A stretch of 32,700 bases of DNA from CAILUG01 sp038125665 (GTDB taxonomy: Bacteria > Pseudomonadota > Gammaproteobacteria > Pseudomonadales > Pseudohongiellaceae), in contig JAYPEI010000022.1 of the NCBI GenBank assembly GCA_038125665.1, positions 1-32,700 of the forward strand, written 5' to 3'. Positions 1 to 9,051 of the stretch are shown piece after piece (the first letter of the stretch is position 1; every line of letters begins with the position of its first letter). A program made the position numbers and the translations under genes. Below the pieces are notes generated by a model. The model was given only the letters and a program-made list of their open reading frames with translations, did not search any database and was not told the DNA's origin.

Positions 1-1
1 T

Positions 2-546
2 GATATGTACGGTCCAGATGTACACACACCGGGGACCTTTGCTAGAAATTGTCTCATTGCGAGAAGGTTATGTGAGCGGGGTGTAAAGTTTCAAACTCTA
101 TTCGCTATGGGTTGGGATCACCACTTGAATATTAGAGGGGATTTCCAGTAAGGTGCGGACAAATTGATCAGCCTACGGCTGCCCTGATTAAAGATCTTAA
201 GCAGCGAGGTCTTCTAGAGGACACATTGGTCATGTTTGGTAGTGAATTTGGGAGGACACCTTTCTCCCAGGGAGAGTTAAGTAACCCGGTCGCAGGCAGA
301 GATCATCATGGTGGCTGTTTTACTTGGTTTTTCGCTGGGGCTGGTGTCAAAAAAGGTTTCACTTTTGGGCAAACGGATGACTTTGCCTACAACATAGTTG
401 AAAATCCAGTACACATACATGATCTAAATGCGACACTCTTGAGGATTTTAGGGATAGATCATAAAAGACTTACTTTTAGGTACCAGGGTAGGGACTTTAG
501 GCTCACTGACGTTCATGGAGAGGTAGTCAATGAGATTTTGAGTTAG
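2..546 (+). CDS. DUF1501 protein, C-terminal part, frameshifted
   Basis: This is the 3' part of a DUF1501 gene; the start lies outside the window. DUF1501 proteins belong to the alkaline phosphatase/sulfatase-like fold and usually sit beside DUF1553 cytochrome genes. The reading begins in frame 2 with DMYGPDVHTPGTFARN and runs through GWDHHLNIRGDFQ to a TAA at 149-151. The family sequence resumes one frame over from about 148 as VRCGQIDQPTAALIKDLK and continues to the stop at 544-546. A single missing base near 148 explains both halves. Conserved elements are SEFGRTP, GRDHH and GRDFRLTDVHG. The complete protein at 5043-6482 is a clear paralog, with most C-terminal residues identical. The frameshift may be a real lesion or a sequencing error. 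If real, only a short fragment from a downstream ATG (226) could be made, and this would be a pseudogene. Confidence 0.8.
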
Positions 547-619
547 TGAACAGCTCATGGCTATGAGCTCTAAAAATTTTATTCTTGGATAACAATTAAT
601 ACACTTAAAGAGATATTTT

Positions 620-1663
620 ATGTATCCGTTTAATGAAGGCTCTTTTGCTCCACTTAACTGTTGGTACGTTGCAGCTTTTTGTGATGAGATTAAAGGAGAA
701 CTTCTAGATAGATGGATTTGTAATAAACCTTTTGTCATGTACAGAGCGCAATCTGGCAAGGTTGTCGCCCTGGATGGACGGTGCCCTCACAGACACTTCC
801 CTCTTGGTAAGAGTAAGCTCATTGGTGACGAGGTTGAGTGTCTTTATCATGGCTTGAGATTTAATACAGAGGGTGCCTGCACTAAAATACCTTCTCAGGT
901 TCATATACCATCTAGTTGTCACATTAAAAGTTACCCTGTAAAAGAACACGGCATGTGGGTATTTATTTGGCCAGGTGATCCTGATTTGGCTGATGTTTCC
1001 TTGTTACCGAATTTAGAGGATACAGGTTTTACCGATAAGTCATTTGGATGCCGTCCTTTTTTTCAGGTTGAGATTGAGGGCCGTTATCAACTTATGAATG
1101 ATAATTTGTTGGACTTAACTCACCTTGCCTACTTACATGCGAATTCAATTGGTAATGAAGGAAATGCCTCAGCTCCAGAGGAAAAGGAAGAACGCGAGAA
1201 CTTTATGAGAAGTAGGCGTTACCTTAAAAATGTACCAATCATGCCAGCCCAGCAAGACGCTTGGGATTACAAAGGGATGGTCAACAGACTTGCAGGGATG
1301 GATTACTACTTGCCTGGTTTTCATGCTGGTCTTGATGTAATAACAATTCCTGAAGACCACCCTGAAAGGGGAGGTGAGGAGCTGATGAACTTCAGGGTTT
1401 TCCATGCTGTAACTCCCGGCAAACTTGATACCACCAACTATTTCTTCGGCTTTGGTGGGCGCAATATTCCAGAGGAAGAGTTTGAGAGGACGAAACAGTT
1501 TCTATGGCCAGTCATTGAGGAAGATGCGATGGCCACCAAAGAGATAGAAATCATGTTGAAGAGTTTAGATTTTGACCCAAGAGACATTGTTTTAGGGTCC
1601 GATTCTGGTTCTGCAAGGGGACGCCAGTTGTTGCAAAAAATGATGGATGATGAATTAAGATGA
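620..1663 (+). CDS. Rieske [2Fe-2S] aromatic-ring/O-demethylase-type oxygenase, VanA-like
   Basis: This is a 347-residue oxygenase subunit of a Rieske non-heme iron oxygenase, most like the vanillate O-demethylase (VanA) group in length and layout. The N-terminal Rieske domain (about 10-115) has CPH at 55-57 and CLYH at 74-77, giving the Cys2His2 cluster ligands C55, H57, C74 and H77. The catalytic domain has the mononuclear iron motif DLTHLAYLH, with D165, H168 and H173. No signal peptide is seen, so it should be cytoplasmic. The next gene starts inside its stop codon (ATGA overlap at 1660-1663), so the two are translationally coupled. No ferredoxin reductase partner (VanB-like) lies in the window, so the electron donor is unknown. 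The substrate is unknown; a methoxylated aromatic is one family-based guess. Confidence 0.88.
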   Translation: MYPFNEGSFAPLNCWYVAAFCDEIKGELLDRWICNKPFVMYRAQSGKVVALDGRCPHRHFPLGKSKLIGDEVECLYHGLRFNTEGACTKIPSQVHIPSSCHIKSYPVKEHGMWVFIWPGDPDLADVSLLPNLEDTGFTDKSFGCRPFFQVEIEGRYQLMNDNLLDLTHLAYLHANSIGNEGNASAPEEKEERENFMRSRRYLKNVPIMPAQQDAWDYKGMVNRLAGMDYYLPGFHAGLDVITIPEDHPERGGEELMNFRVFHAVTPGKLDTTNYFFGFGGRNIPEEEFERTKQFLWPVIEEDAMATKEIEIMLKSLDFDPRDIVLGSDSGSARGRQLLQKMMDDELR

Positions 1664-4600
1664 AAGAGTTTGTTTCAAAGCTTTTTTTATGGGCTATATT
1701 CTCGTTTGCCCTAGTTGGATGTGCAGGGGAATCAGCGACTGATACAGGTATTACCCAAGAGATATCCTACAACTGGGATGTACGCCCAATCATTTCTGAT
1801 AATTGTTTCGCTTGCCACGGCCCAGATGCCGATGGTGGACAGAAAGCGGGCCTTAGATTAGACCAATTTGAAACAGCTACGGCGGAACTCCCAGAGTCAC
1901 CCGGTTTATTTGCGATAGTGCCAGGAGACATAACAAATTCAGAGTTGATCAGAAGAATCACCTCAACGGATCCAAACGTACAGATGCCTCCGCCTGAGTC
2001 TAATAAGTCTCTCACACAAGATGAAAAAGAGGTATTAACCCAATGGATAGAGCAGGGTGCTAAGTACGAACGTCACTGGGCCTATGTGCCAGTAGTACGC
2101 CCAGCACTTCCTACGGACATAGATCCCAATCAATCTTCACCCATTGATCTGTTTGTTAGGGAAAAGCTCACAGACTTAGGTTTAGATTTTACGGATCAAG
2201 CCGACAAAGCCACATTATTTAATCGTGTGAGCATGGATCTAACTGGTTTGCCACCTTCGGAGCAAGACCTGGCTAACTTTCTGGCTGATGGTAGTAGTAA
2301 TGCCTACGAGAAACAGGTTGATAAACTCCTGAATTCACCAGCTTATGCGGAGCATATGGCTGGTCAATGGTTGGATATTGCACGTTGGGCGGATACCGAT
2401 GGTTACTTGGAGGACGCTGGGAGTCGTCTTTTACACCCTTGGCGTGATTGGTTAATTTCAGCTTATGAGCGAAACCTACCTTTTGACACCTTTCTAACTT
2501 GGCAGCTAGCGGGGGATCTTTTGGCAGATCCTACAGAAGAGCAGATACTTGCAACGACATTCTTAAGACTCGGTCAGCGTAGTTCAGAAAATGGGATTAT
2601 CGATTCAGAGTATAAAAATGAATACGCAATAGACAGGGTAGAAACAGTTGGTGCTGGAATTCTAGGTCATACGGTAGGGTGTGCTCGTTGTCACGATCAT
2701 AAGTATGACCCTATATCAATCAAGGATTTTTATTCTTTTGCGGCTTTTTTTGGCGATACATACGAACCTGGTTTTTATACGCCGGGTGGATCGATGCCAT
2801 TCAATGGGTTTATAGGCATTGAGTCTGGTGCAACCTTGCAGTTGCCAGATACAGAAACGAAAACTGAATTAGTCCGATTGAAATCAGCAGAGAAAGATGC
2901 TTACACCCAATATCAAGAGGTACTCAGAAAAATTACCAAGGAGATAAACGGTATATCTACTCCCAAAAATGATCAACTTAGGGCTGAGCTTTCGCAATCA
3001 GTGAGTGAAGCTCTTGATGCTCACTACAGTTTTGAGCGTTACTTTAAGCGTGACCTAGAGTTCGCCAAAGTGAAAATATTTGGAAGACAAGAACATGGAA
3101 AGCCACTTAGCTTCAATTTAAGCTTACCTGCGGGTTTAAGAGAAGATCTTATCGAAGTTTCACCCAGTAATATCGTCGATCAAGTACCAGCTATTCTACA
3201 GGCACCCTTACATGCACCGGGTTATAAAGGAGAGGGTTTTCTTTTTGACGAACAAAATAAAGGCTACTTTGGTGACGATGTAGGAGACTTTGATCGCACT
3301 GATCCTTTTACCTTAGACTTATGGGTCAAGCTTGGTAGAGTTTATGAAGACGCAACGCTAATTAATCATAACCAACATATTCGTTTTGCTGGTAATGGTT
3401 ACGCCCTGGATCTGCTTGATAATCATTTGCGCTTTAGGTTACAGCACAGCCCTGATAATAAAATTGATGTCTTAACTAAAGAGAGCTTGGATCCAGAAGT
3501 TTGGCACCATCTCACAGTCGTGTATGACGGATTGAGTCGGGCCGATGGTGTTGTGATATACCTTAATGGTCAACCGCTGGACTTCGATGTGTCTCAAGAT
3601 AACCTAACCCAAACTTTAATAACCCCACCTTTAGCGTTTATTGATGATACTTTATACGGCTTAGCGTTTGGTAAGCGTTGGCAACAATACACGATCGCGG
3701 GATCAGTCTTAGACGAAGTGAAAGTCTTTAAACGCAATCTTAGTCCGCTAGAAGTGCGATACATTCACGATACAGAAAATTTACGGGTTAGCGAAGAAGC
3801 TTATCGTGATTACCGTTTACAGGTTTCACCTGAGGCCTTGATTTCAAGGAATATGCTTCGCGAAGCGCAAGCTGCATACAATGTTTTGTATTCGAGTCAG
3901 CCTGAAATCATGGTGATGCAAGATAATCCCTTGGCAGCTGACTTTCATGTGAAACAACGCGGAGTCTATACCAATCCAGGGGAAGCGGTAGAAGGCACAG
4001 CCTTTGACCAGATATTTGCTTTTGCGGAGACATTACCAAATAACCGGTTGGGGCTCGCTCAGTGGCTCTTCGACCCACAAAACCCCTTGACCTCGCGTGT
4101 TCAGGTCAACAGATTGTGGCAGAGTGTGTTCGGGAGAGGCTTGGTTGAAACAGCAGAAGATTTTGGTACCCAGGGAGCGAAACCTACTCATCCAGAATTA
4201 TTGGATTGGCTTGCTGCTGAGTTTATTGATTCTGGCTGGGATCAAAAGGCCATCCTAAAGCAAATGGTGATGTCCAGTACCTATCAGCAAGCTTCCATGA
4301 TATCTGCAGTAAAAAAAGATAAAGATCCGTACAACCATTACCTCAGTCGAGGCGTAAGGCAGCGATATAGCGCAGAGCAGATTCGTGATTCAGCTTTATT
4401 TGCAGCTGGGTTACTAGAACAAACCGTGGGTGGGAAAAGTGTGTATCCCTATCAGCCTGAGGGTGTATGGAAAGCCGTGTCAGTGAATCAACCTGTCGAT
4501 TATCCTTTGGCGACTGATGTGCCCTTGGATGACCACCATCGTCGAACTATGTACGGTTATGTGAAGCGTGCTTCAGCACATCCTGCCTTACAGGTTTTCG

Positions 4601-4995
4601 ATTTCCCACAGAGAATCATCACTGTGGCCCGCAGACGAACCTCTAATACGCCTTTGCAAGCTTTAGTCTTATTGAACGACCGGCAATACCTTGAGGCTTA
4701 TGCTGGAATGGCATATCGGGCGTTGAACGCTCGTGAGCAGTTGTCTGAGCAGTTAGATTATCTCTATCGATTAGGGATGAGGCGAGAGCCGTCCCAAAAT
4801 GAAAGAGAAATTCTCACGCATTATTATCAGCGGGCCTTGCAGCGTTTTTTAGAAAACCATGAGGGCGCTACTCTGTATCTAAGTGCAGGGTTAGAGAATT
4901 TCCCAGTTCCAGTAGACAATAAAGCAGAATTTGCAGCTCTGGCAGCTACTGCTCGAGTGGTAATGAATAGTCCCGATGCCTACTCGAAGCACTAA
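1660..4995 (+). CDS. Lipoprotein with PSCyt1 heme, DUF1549, LamG-like and DUF1553 domains
   Basis: This 1111-residue exported multidomain protein is of a type typical of Planctomycetes and Verrucomicrobia. A lipoprotein signal ends in LVGC, with C21 as the lipidated cysteine. A planctomycete-type cytochrome c domain (about 35-140) carries NCFACHG (heme site C49-x-x-C52-H53) and MPPPES around M109, a plausible axial Met. The DUF1549 region (about 150-370) includes CARCHDH, a second CxxCH. A long insert with LamG/concanavalin-like features (about 540-700) follows, then the DUF1553 domain (about 810-1095) with NRLWQSVFGRGLVETAEDFG and RRTSNTPLQALVLLND. It overlaps the Rieske gene by 4 bases and lies 47 bp before a DUF1501 gene, its usual partner. 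The biochemical role of the family is not established; periplasmic or surface electron transfer is inferred from the heme sites. Confidence 0.9.
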   Translation: MKEFVSKLFLWAIFSFALVGCAGESATDTGITQEISYNWDVRPIISDNCFACHGPDADGGQKAGLRLDQFETATAELPESPGLFAIVPGDITNSELIRRITSTDPNVQMPPPESNKSLTQDEKEVLTQWIEQGAKYERHWAYVPVVRPALPTDIDPNQSSPIDLFVREKLTDLGLDFTDQADKATLFNRVSMDLTGLPPSEQDLANFLADGSSNAYEKQVDKLLNSPAYAEHMAGQWLDIARWADTDGYLEDAGSRLLHPWRDWLISAYERNLPFDTFLTWQLAGDLLADPTEEQILATTFLRLGQRSSENGIIDSEYKNEYAIDRVETVGAGILGHTVGCARCHDHKYDPISIKDFYSFAAFFGDTYEPGFYTPGGSMPFNGFIGIESGATLQLPDTETKTELVRLKSAEKDAYTQYQEVLRKITKEINGISTPKNDQLRAELSQSVSEALDAHYSFERYFKRDLEFAKVKIFGRQEHGKPLSFNLSLPAGLREDLIEVSPSNIVDQVPAILQAPLHAPGYKGEGFLFDEQNKGYFGDDVGDFDRTDPFTLDLWVKLGRVYEDATLINHNQHIRFAGNGYALDLLDNHLRFRLQHSPDNKIDVLTKESLDPEVWHHLTVVYDGLSRADGVVIYLNGQPLDFDVSQDNLTQTLITPPLAFIDDTLYGLAFGKRWQQYTIAGSVLDEVKVFKRNLSPLEVRYIHDTENLRVSEEAYRDYRLQVSPEALISRNMLREAQAAYNVLYSSQPEIMVMQDNPLAADFHVKQRGVYTNPGEAVEGTAFDQIFAFAETLPNNRLGLAQWLFDPQNPLTSRVQVNRLWQSVFGRGLVETAEDFGTQGAKPTHPELLDWLAAEFIDSGWDQKAILKQMVMSSTYQQASMISAVKKDKDPYNHYLSRGVRQRYSAEQIRDSALFAAGLLEQTVGGKSVYPYQPEGVWKAVSVNQPVDYPLATDVPLDDHHRRTMYGYVKRASAHPALQVFDFPQRIITVARRRTSNTPLQALVLLNDRQYLEAYAGMAYRALNAREQLSEQLDYLYRLGMRREPSQNEREILTHYYQRALQRFLENHEGATLYLSAGLENFPVPVDNKAEFAALAATARVVMNSPDAYSKH

Positions 4996-5042
4996 ACTTT
5001 ATCTTATATTAGAGAGTTAATAGAAGGACTCAGTTACCTGAT

Positions 5043-6482
5043 ATGAATGAAACGCAACTAAAAAATCTTCTGGCCCGACGCGCTTTTTTACAAAAAGGGA
5101 GCTTTGGTTTAGGTGCAGCAGCATTAGCTGAGTTAATTGGCATTACAACCGCTAGTGGTCAACAACAGGCTGGTACTCTAGTGGGGACCCACCACGCACC
5201 CAGAGCTAAGCGTGTCATTTATTTGCATATGTTTGGTGCTATTTCACATGTTGATACCTTTAATTATTGTCCAGAATTGGAAAAACGACATGGTGAGCAA
5301 ATTCCGGCATCTATTATGGGAGATGGCCGCGTTTCTACCATGGTTCAGGGACAGACTCAGTTTCCCCTGGTGCGCAATCTGGCTCCCTTCAAACAACACG
5401 GTCAAAGTGGGGCCTGGATCAGCGATTTCTGGCCACATGTGGCGGGGCATGCTGACGACCTTTGTATTATTAACTCGATGGTGACTGATCATGTAAACCA
5501 TAATCCAGCGGCACAGTTTTTACAGACCGGATTCCAACTAGCAGGCAGGCCTTCTTTTGGATCTTGGGTGAGTTATGGCTTGGGGTCTGATAACAACAAC
5601 CTTCCTGCATTTATTGTGCTGAACAATATGGGGCCAGGACAAGGGCAAAACATGGACTCTGCGAACTTTGGTTCAGGTTTCCTACCATCACATTTTCAAG
5701 GTGTACAGTTTATGCGTGGTGAGCAGCCCGTGCACTACATACACTTACCCGATGGACTAAGTTTGCAACAACAAGGGGAAGATATTGCAGCTATTAACGC
5801 GCTAGCACAGGCACAATATGGGGAAAGTAACGACGATGAAATTTTGTCTAAAGTGGCGCAGTATGAGATGGCCTATCGTATGCAAAGTTCAGTACCCGAA
5901 GCCACTAGCATTGATGACGAACCCAACTATATCTTAGAGCTCTATGGCCCTGAAGTACATCAACCAGGCTCATTCGCCAGACAGTGCCTGCTGGCACGTC
6001 GGTTAGCAGAACGCAACGTGAAATTTGTTCAGCTATTTTACAACGGCTGGGATTTCCATTTTGGTATTACGGCCAACCAACCAGTGATGTCTAAAACAGC
6101 AGATCAGCCTATTGCGGGCTTACTCACCGATCTAAAACAGCGTGGCATGCTTGAAGATACTTTAGTTGTATTTACCAGTGAGTTCGGTAGGACGCCCTAT
6201 TCACAGGGAGATATTAATAATCCTATTTTTGGTCGTGATCATCATCCGTATGCATTTAGTTCTTGGTTAGCAGGTGCAGGGGTTAAGGCAGGTTATACAC
6301 ATGGTCGGACAGATGACTTTGGTTATCATGTTGTAGAAGACCCTGTGCATGTTCATGACTTTAATGCGACATTGATGCACCTATTAGGTATAGATCACGA
6401 GTTGCTTACTTTTAGATTTCAGGGAAGAGATTTTCGTCTTACTGATGTGCACGGTGATCTGGTTAGAGAATTACTTGGATAG
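5043..6482 (+). CDS. DUF1501 protein, Tat-exported
   Basis: This complete 479-residue DUF1501 protein has a twin-arginine leader (RRAFLQKGSFGLGAAAL, from residue 12), so it is predicted to cross the inner membrane folded. Alkaline-phosphatase-superfamily features include YLHMFGAISHVDTFN near the N-terminus, HVAGHADDLCIINSM, TSEFGRTPYSQG, GRDHHP and DDFGYHVVEDPVHVHDFNAT near the C-terminus. These histidine- and aspartate-rich segments could bind metal. DUF1501 genes almost always accompany DUF1553 genes, as here. The catalytic activity is not known. A paralog with the same C-terminal motifs ends at 546, so the locus appears to carry two copies of this component flanking the Rieske and cytochrome genes. 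The next gene begins 3 bases after its stop. Confidence 0.9.
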   Translation: MNETQLKNLLARRAFLQKGSFGLGAAALAELIGITTASGQQQAGTLVGTHHAPRAKRVIYLHMFGAISHVDTFNYCPELEKRHGEQIPASIMGDGRVSTMVQGQTQFPLVRNLAPFKQHGQSGAWISDFWPHVAGHADDLCIINSMVTDHVNHNPAAQFLQTGFQLAGRPSFGSWVSYGLGSDNNNLPAFIVLNNMGPGQGQNMDSANFGSGFLPSHFQGVQFMRGEQPVHYIHLPDGLSLQQQGEDIAAINALAQAQYGESNDDEILSKVAQYEMAYRMQSSVPEATSIDDEPNYILELYGPEVHQPGSFARQCLLARRLAERNVKFVQLFYNGWDFHFGITANQPVMSKTADQPIAGLLTDLKQRGMLEDTLVVFTSEFGRTPYSQGDINNPIFGRDHHPYAFSSWLAGAGVKAGYTHGRTDDFGYHVVEDPVHVHDFNATLMHLLGIDHELLTFRFQGRDFRLTDVHGDLVRELLG

Positions 6483-6485
6483 ACT

Positions 6486-7922
6486 ATGACTGAATTGACT
6501 TATTTTTTTGGAAGGTTCCATGTTCTAGTGCTGCACTTTCCGATAGTGCTTGTGTCGTTAGCTACTCTTTTCCAATTTTTGGCTAGCGGAAGTTGGGATC
6601 GTCAGAATATTCGTCACATACTCCCATTTATGTGGCTACTGACCTTCCTTTTTGCATTACTTACAGTTTTATTAGGTCTTTTACATTTTACAGAGGGTGG
6701 TTTTGATACTCCCACAGGCTACAGTCATCGAAATTGGGCGTTGGTGTTTACACTTCTTAGCGGTATTCTTTGGTTTATCAGCGCTAAAAATGCCAGTCTC
6801 TATAAAAAAGTGGGTTCTCCAAGCAGTCTGTTGTTGGTGGTGCTGGTACTCATCACTGGCCACTACGGCGGCAACATAACTCATGGGTCTACTTACCTTA
6901 CTGAATATGCACCACAACCTATTCGTGTTTTAGTAGGCGCTGACGTTCCGCGTAGTGCTCCACTGACCCTTGCCGAGGCTGACCCTTGGCATGATCTCAT
7001 TCAGCCTATGCTGACATCGAGGTGTCAGTCTTGTCATAGCGATAGTAAACAGCGCGGACAACTGAATCTTAGTAATTTTGAAGCGCTCATGAAAGGGGGT
7101 GAAAATGGGGCAGTGGCAGTTGCGGGGTCTTCCGCAGAGAGCGAGATGTATCGTCGTGTCACACTCTCAGGCAATCATGAAGATTTCATGCCGGCAGAAG
7201 GTAAAACTCCTTTAACACCCGAACAGGTTTCACTTCTAAAATGGTGGCTTGATGCAGGGATGCCTGCTAATACCACCCTTGCTAGTAGTGGTGTCGATCT
7301 ATCAAAAGAATTGGCAGCGTTAGCTGTTTCTGAGCTAGGCTTAAGTAGCTCTGAAACTGAAAGCCTTGCAAATAGTTTGGCAATACCCATGCTCTCTCAG
7401 CAACAATTAGCAGAGCTAACTAAGGCAGGCTTTATAGTACGTCTCGAATCGCAACAACTCGGTGGCTACCTCATTCGTAACCAAGCACCTGGGCTTGCTT
7501 TAAGCACAGAACGTGTGGGGCTTTTAGAAATGGCTGCTGGTTCTGTTACAGAATTGGATCTAGCTTCTGCACAGGTTACTGATGATTTGTTACCAGACAT
7601 GGCTTTGTTCACTGAATTAACTCATCTTAATCTGAGTAACAACCTCCTTACGGATGCAGTAATAAGCAAGATACTACAGACACCTAAATTGGAGGTGCTA
7701 AATTTATATGGCAATCCGCGAATAACAGATCTTACTCTCAAATCACTTGAAGCCGTATCAAGTCAACAGAACCTAAATTTACGTAAACTTTATTTATGGC
7801 AGACAAGTGTTAGTAGTGCAGCAATTGACTCAGTTTCAGATAACCTAATTAGCATTGGCTTGGTTGGGGGAATTCTTGATAAGACAACTACGACTATTAC
7901 AGAATCTGAGAGTTTAGATTAG
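6486..7922 (+). CDS. DUF2231 membrane / cytochrome c / leucine-rich repeat fusion protein
   Basis: This 478-residue inner-membrane protein has three modules. Residues 1-130 hold about four membrane helices (around 11-32, 45-67, 83-100 and 113-127) with FHVLVLHFPIVL, typical of DUF2231. Residues 165-260 form a periplasmic planctomycete-type cytochrome domain with CQSCH (C180, C183, H184) and FMPAEGKTPL, whose Met may be the second heme ligand. The C-terminal part (about 345-450) has leucine-rich repeats such as LTHLNLSNNLLTDAVISKIL and LEVLNLYGNPRITDLTLKSL. It starts 3 bases after the DUF1501 stop with a weak ribosome site, suggesting coupled translation. I infer that it anchors the module's electron transfer in the membrane, with the repeats binding a partner. 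It is the last gene of the probable operon. Confidence 0.87.
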   Translation: MTELTYFFGRFHVLVLHFPIVLVSLATLFQFLASGSWDRQNIRHILPFMWLLTFLFALLTVLLGLLHFTEGGFDTPTGYSHRNWALVFTLLSGILWFISAKNASLYKKVGSPSSLLLVVLVLITGHYGGNITHGSTYLTEYAPQPIRVLVGADVPRSAPLTLAEADPWHDLIQPMLTSRCQSCHSDSKQRGQLNLSNFEALMKGGENGAVAVAGSSAESEMYRRVTLSGNHEDFMPAEGKTPLTPEQVSLLKWWLDAGMPANTTLASSGVDLSKELAALAVSELGLSSSETESLANSLAIPMLSQQQLAELTKAGFIVRLESQQLGGYLIRNQAPGLALSTERVGLLEMAAGSVTELDLASAQVTDDLLPDMALFTELTHLNLSNNLLTDAVISKILQTPKLEVLNLYGNPRITDLTLKSLEAVSSQQNLNLRKLYLWQTSVSSAAIDSVSDNLISIGLVGGILDKTTTTITESESLD

Positions 7923-8013
7923 ACTCACTGAGATATAAGAATCCCACTTTGATAAAATTTTTTTACTTCAAAGCTGAAAATAAGCTATTGCTATTCTTTG
8001 TCAAATTGAGAGC

Positions 8014-8598
8014 TTAGTCGGGTGTGGGGCCTCTGTCGATGCTGATTGTGTAATCAGACCATTCGCGGATTTTTCCTTCGCTTATGAGGAACACCCCAAT
8101 ACCTTCCCATGTGAGTGGCATTGTTTTGCTGTGATAGATATCGATGCGATGATTAATCACAACAGGTCCTCTCGAGAAGGTTTCAAGAACCTTGTAAGTG
8201 ATTTTATGTGTCGCTTCGATCCAGGGATCGAAGATTTCATGCATGGCTGTGCTACCAGAAACGGGGTCGTTATCCTGACTCATTTTATAGGTGAAATTTT
8301 CCGTAAAATGATTGATGACAGCATTGAGGTCCCTTCGTTCCCAGGCTTCACAGAAAGAGGTAACTAGTTGGATGTTGTCACTTTCTTCAGCAGATGGTGT
8401 TCCTCCCAAAATACCTTTTAATGAAGCCACTGTTTGGTCAGGTGAAGGTTGGCCATGTACCTCATGGCTGAACAATGTTTGTAATAGAGCTGTAGTGCCA
8501 AAACCCATGGTGCCCAGTAGCATACAACGTTTATTATTATCGAATATTTCAGGCTCTTGAATCTTTGCTGTGGATGCATTGTTTTTAACGTTAGACAT
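8014..8598 (-). CDS. Exported limonene-1,2-epoxide hydrolase-like protein (NTF2 fold)
   Basis: This 194-residue protein has a leader around NKRCMLLGTMGFGTTALLQTLF followed by VHGQ. It resembles a Tat or Sec signal, with KR in place of a strict RR. The rest is an NTF2-like cone fold most like the limonene-1,2-epoxide hydrolase (LEH) family. The characteristic R-x-D is present as NHRIDIY (R151, D153), and the second catalytic Asp is in REWSDY (D182). The R-to-D spacing is 31 residues, against about 33 in the Rhodococcus enzyme. This triad activates water for epoxide opening in known members, so an epoxide or related substrate is plausible, but SnoaL-like non-enzymatic relatives exist. The start ATG follows an AGGGGC-like ribosome site. 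It is convergent with the DUF2231 gene and divergent from the phnA-type gene. Confidence 0.72.
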   Translation of the reverse strand: MSNVKNNASTAKIQEPEIFDNNKRCMLLGTMGFGTTALLQTLFSHEVHGQPSPDQTVASLKGILGGTPSAEESDNIQLVTSFCEAWERRDLNAVINHFTENFTYKMSQDNDPVSGSTAMHEIFDPWIEATHKITYKVLETFSRGPVVINHRIDIYHSKTMPLTWEGIGVFLISEGKIREWSDYTISIDRGPTPD

Positions 8599-8685
8599 TG
8601 GGTGCCCCTGGTGATGATTATGAGAAGTTGGAATATCCTTACATAATGGTAAAATTAACTCAATAAACGTTTGTGAACCTACCTG

Positions 8686-9051
8686 ATGACGAACTCCAGC
8701 GATTTACCCTCATGTCCAAAATGTATTTCTTCGTTCGTTTATTCGGATCAAGACTTGCTCATATGCCCTGAGTGTGCACATGAATGGAACCCGTCGGAGG
8801 ACTTTACGGACAAGTTGGCTGAAGCAGAAGACTTGCTTGTTATAAAAGACATCAATGGTACTCCACTTGCTGAGGGTGACAAGGTAATGCTTATTAAAGA
8901 TCTCAAGGTCAAAGGGTCTTCTACCGTATTAAAAATTGGTACCAAAGCAATCATTCGTCGGTTGTTGGAGGGAGACCATGACCTCGACTGTCGCGTCGAT
9001 GGTCATGGTGAGATGATGCTAAGATCGTTGTTTGTGAGACAAGCCAATTAA
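8686..9051 (+). CDS. yjdM: PhnA/YjdM family zinc-ribbon protein
   Basis: This 121-residue cytoplasmic protein has the PhnA (YjdM) layout. An N-terminal zinc ribbon carries two CxxC knuckles, CPKC (C10, C13) and CPEC (C27, C30), then a linker. A C-terminal SH3-like beta domain contains VIKDINGTPLAEGDKVMLIK and LKVKGSSTVLKIGTKAIIR, the most diagnostic part. The length matches the family. Despite the historical phn name, members are not phosphonate-cleaving enzymes and their function is poorly known. No phosphonate genes are nearby. It is divergent from the LEH-like gene, sharing an 87-bp promoter region, and its stop overlaps the stop of the convergent amidohydrolase gene by three bases. Confidence 0.9.
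   Translation: MTNSSDLPSCPKCISSFVYSDQDLLICPECAHEWNPSEDFTDKLAEAEDLLVIKDINGTPLAEGDKVMLIKDLKVKGSSTVLKIGTKAIIRRLLEGDHDLDCRVDGHGEMMLRSLFVRQAN

Noticed and set aside
9048..9051. Overlapping stop codons of the convergent phnA-type and amidohydrolase genes as a regulatory feature
   Set aside because: A simple TTAA overlap of convergent genes is common and needs no special explanation.
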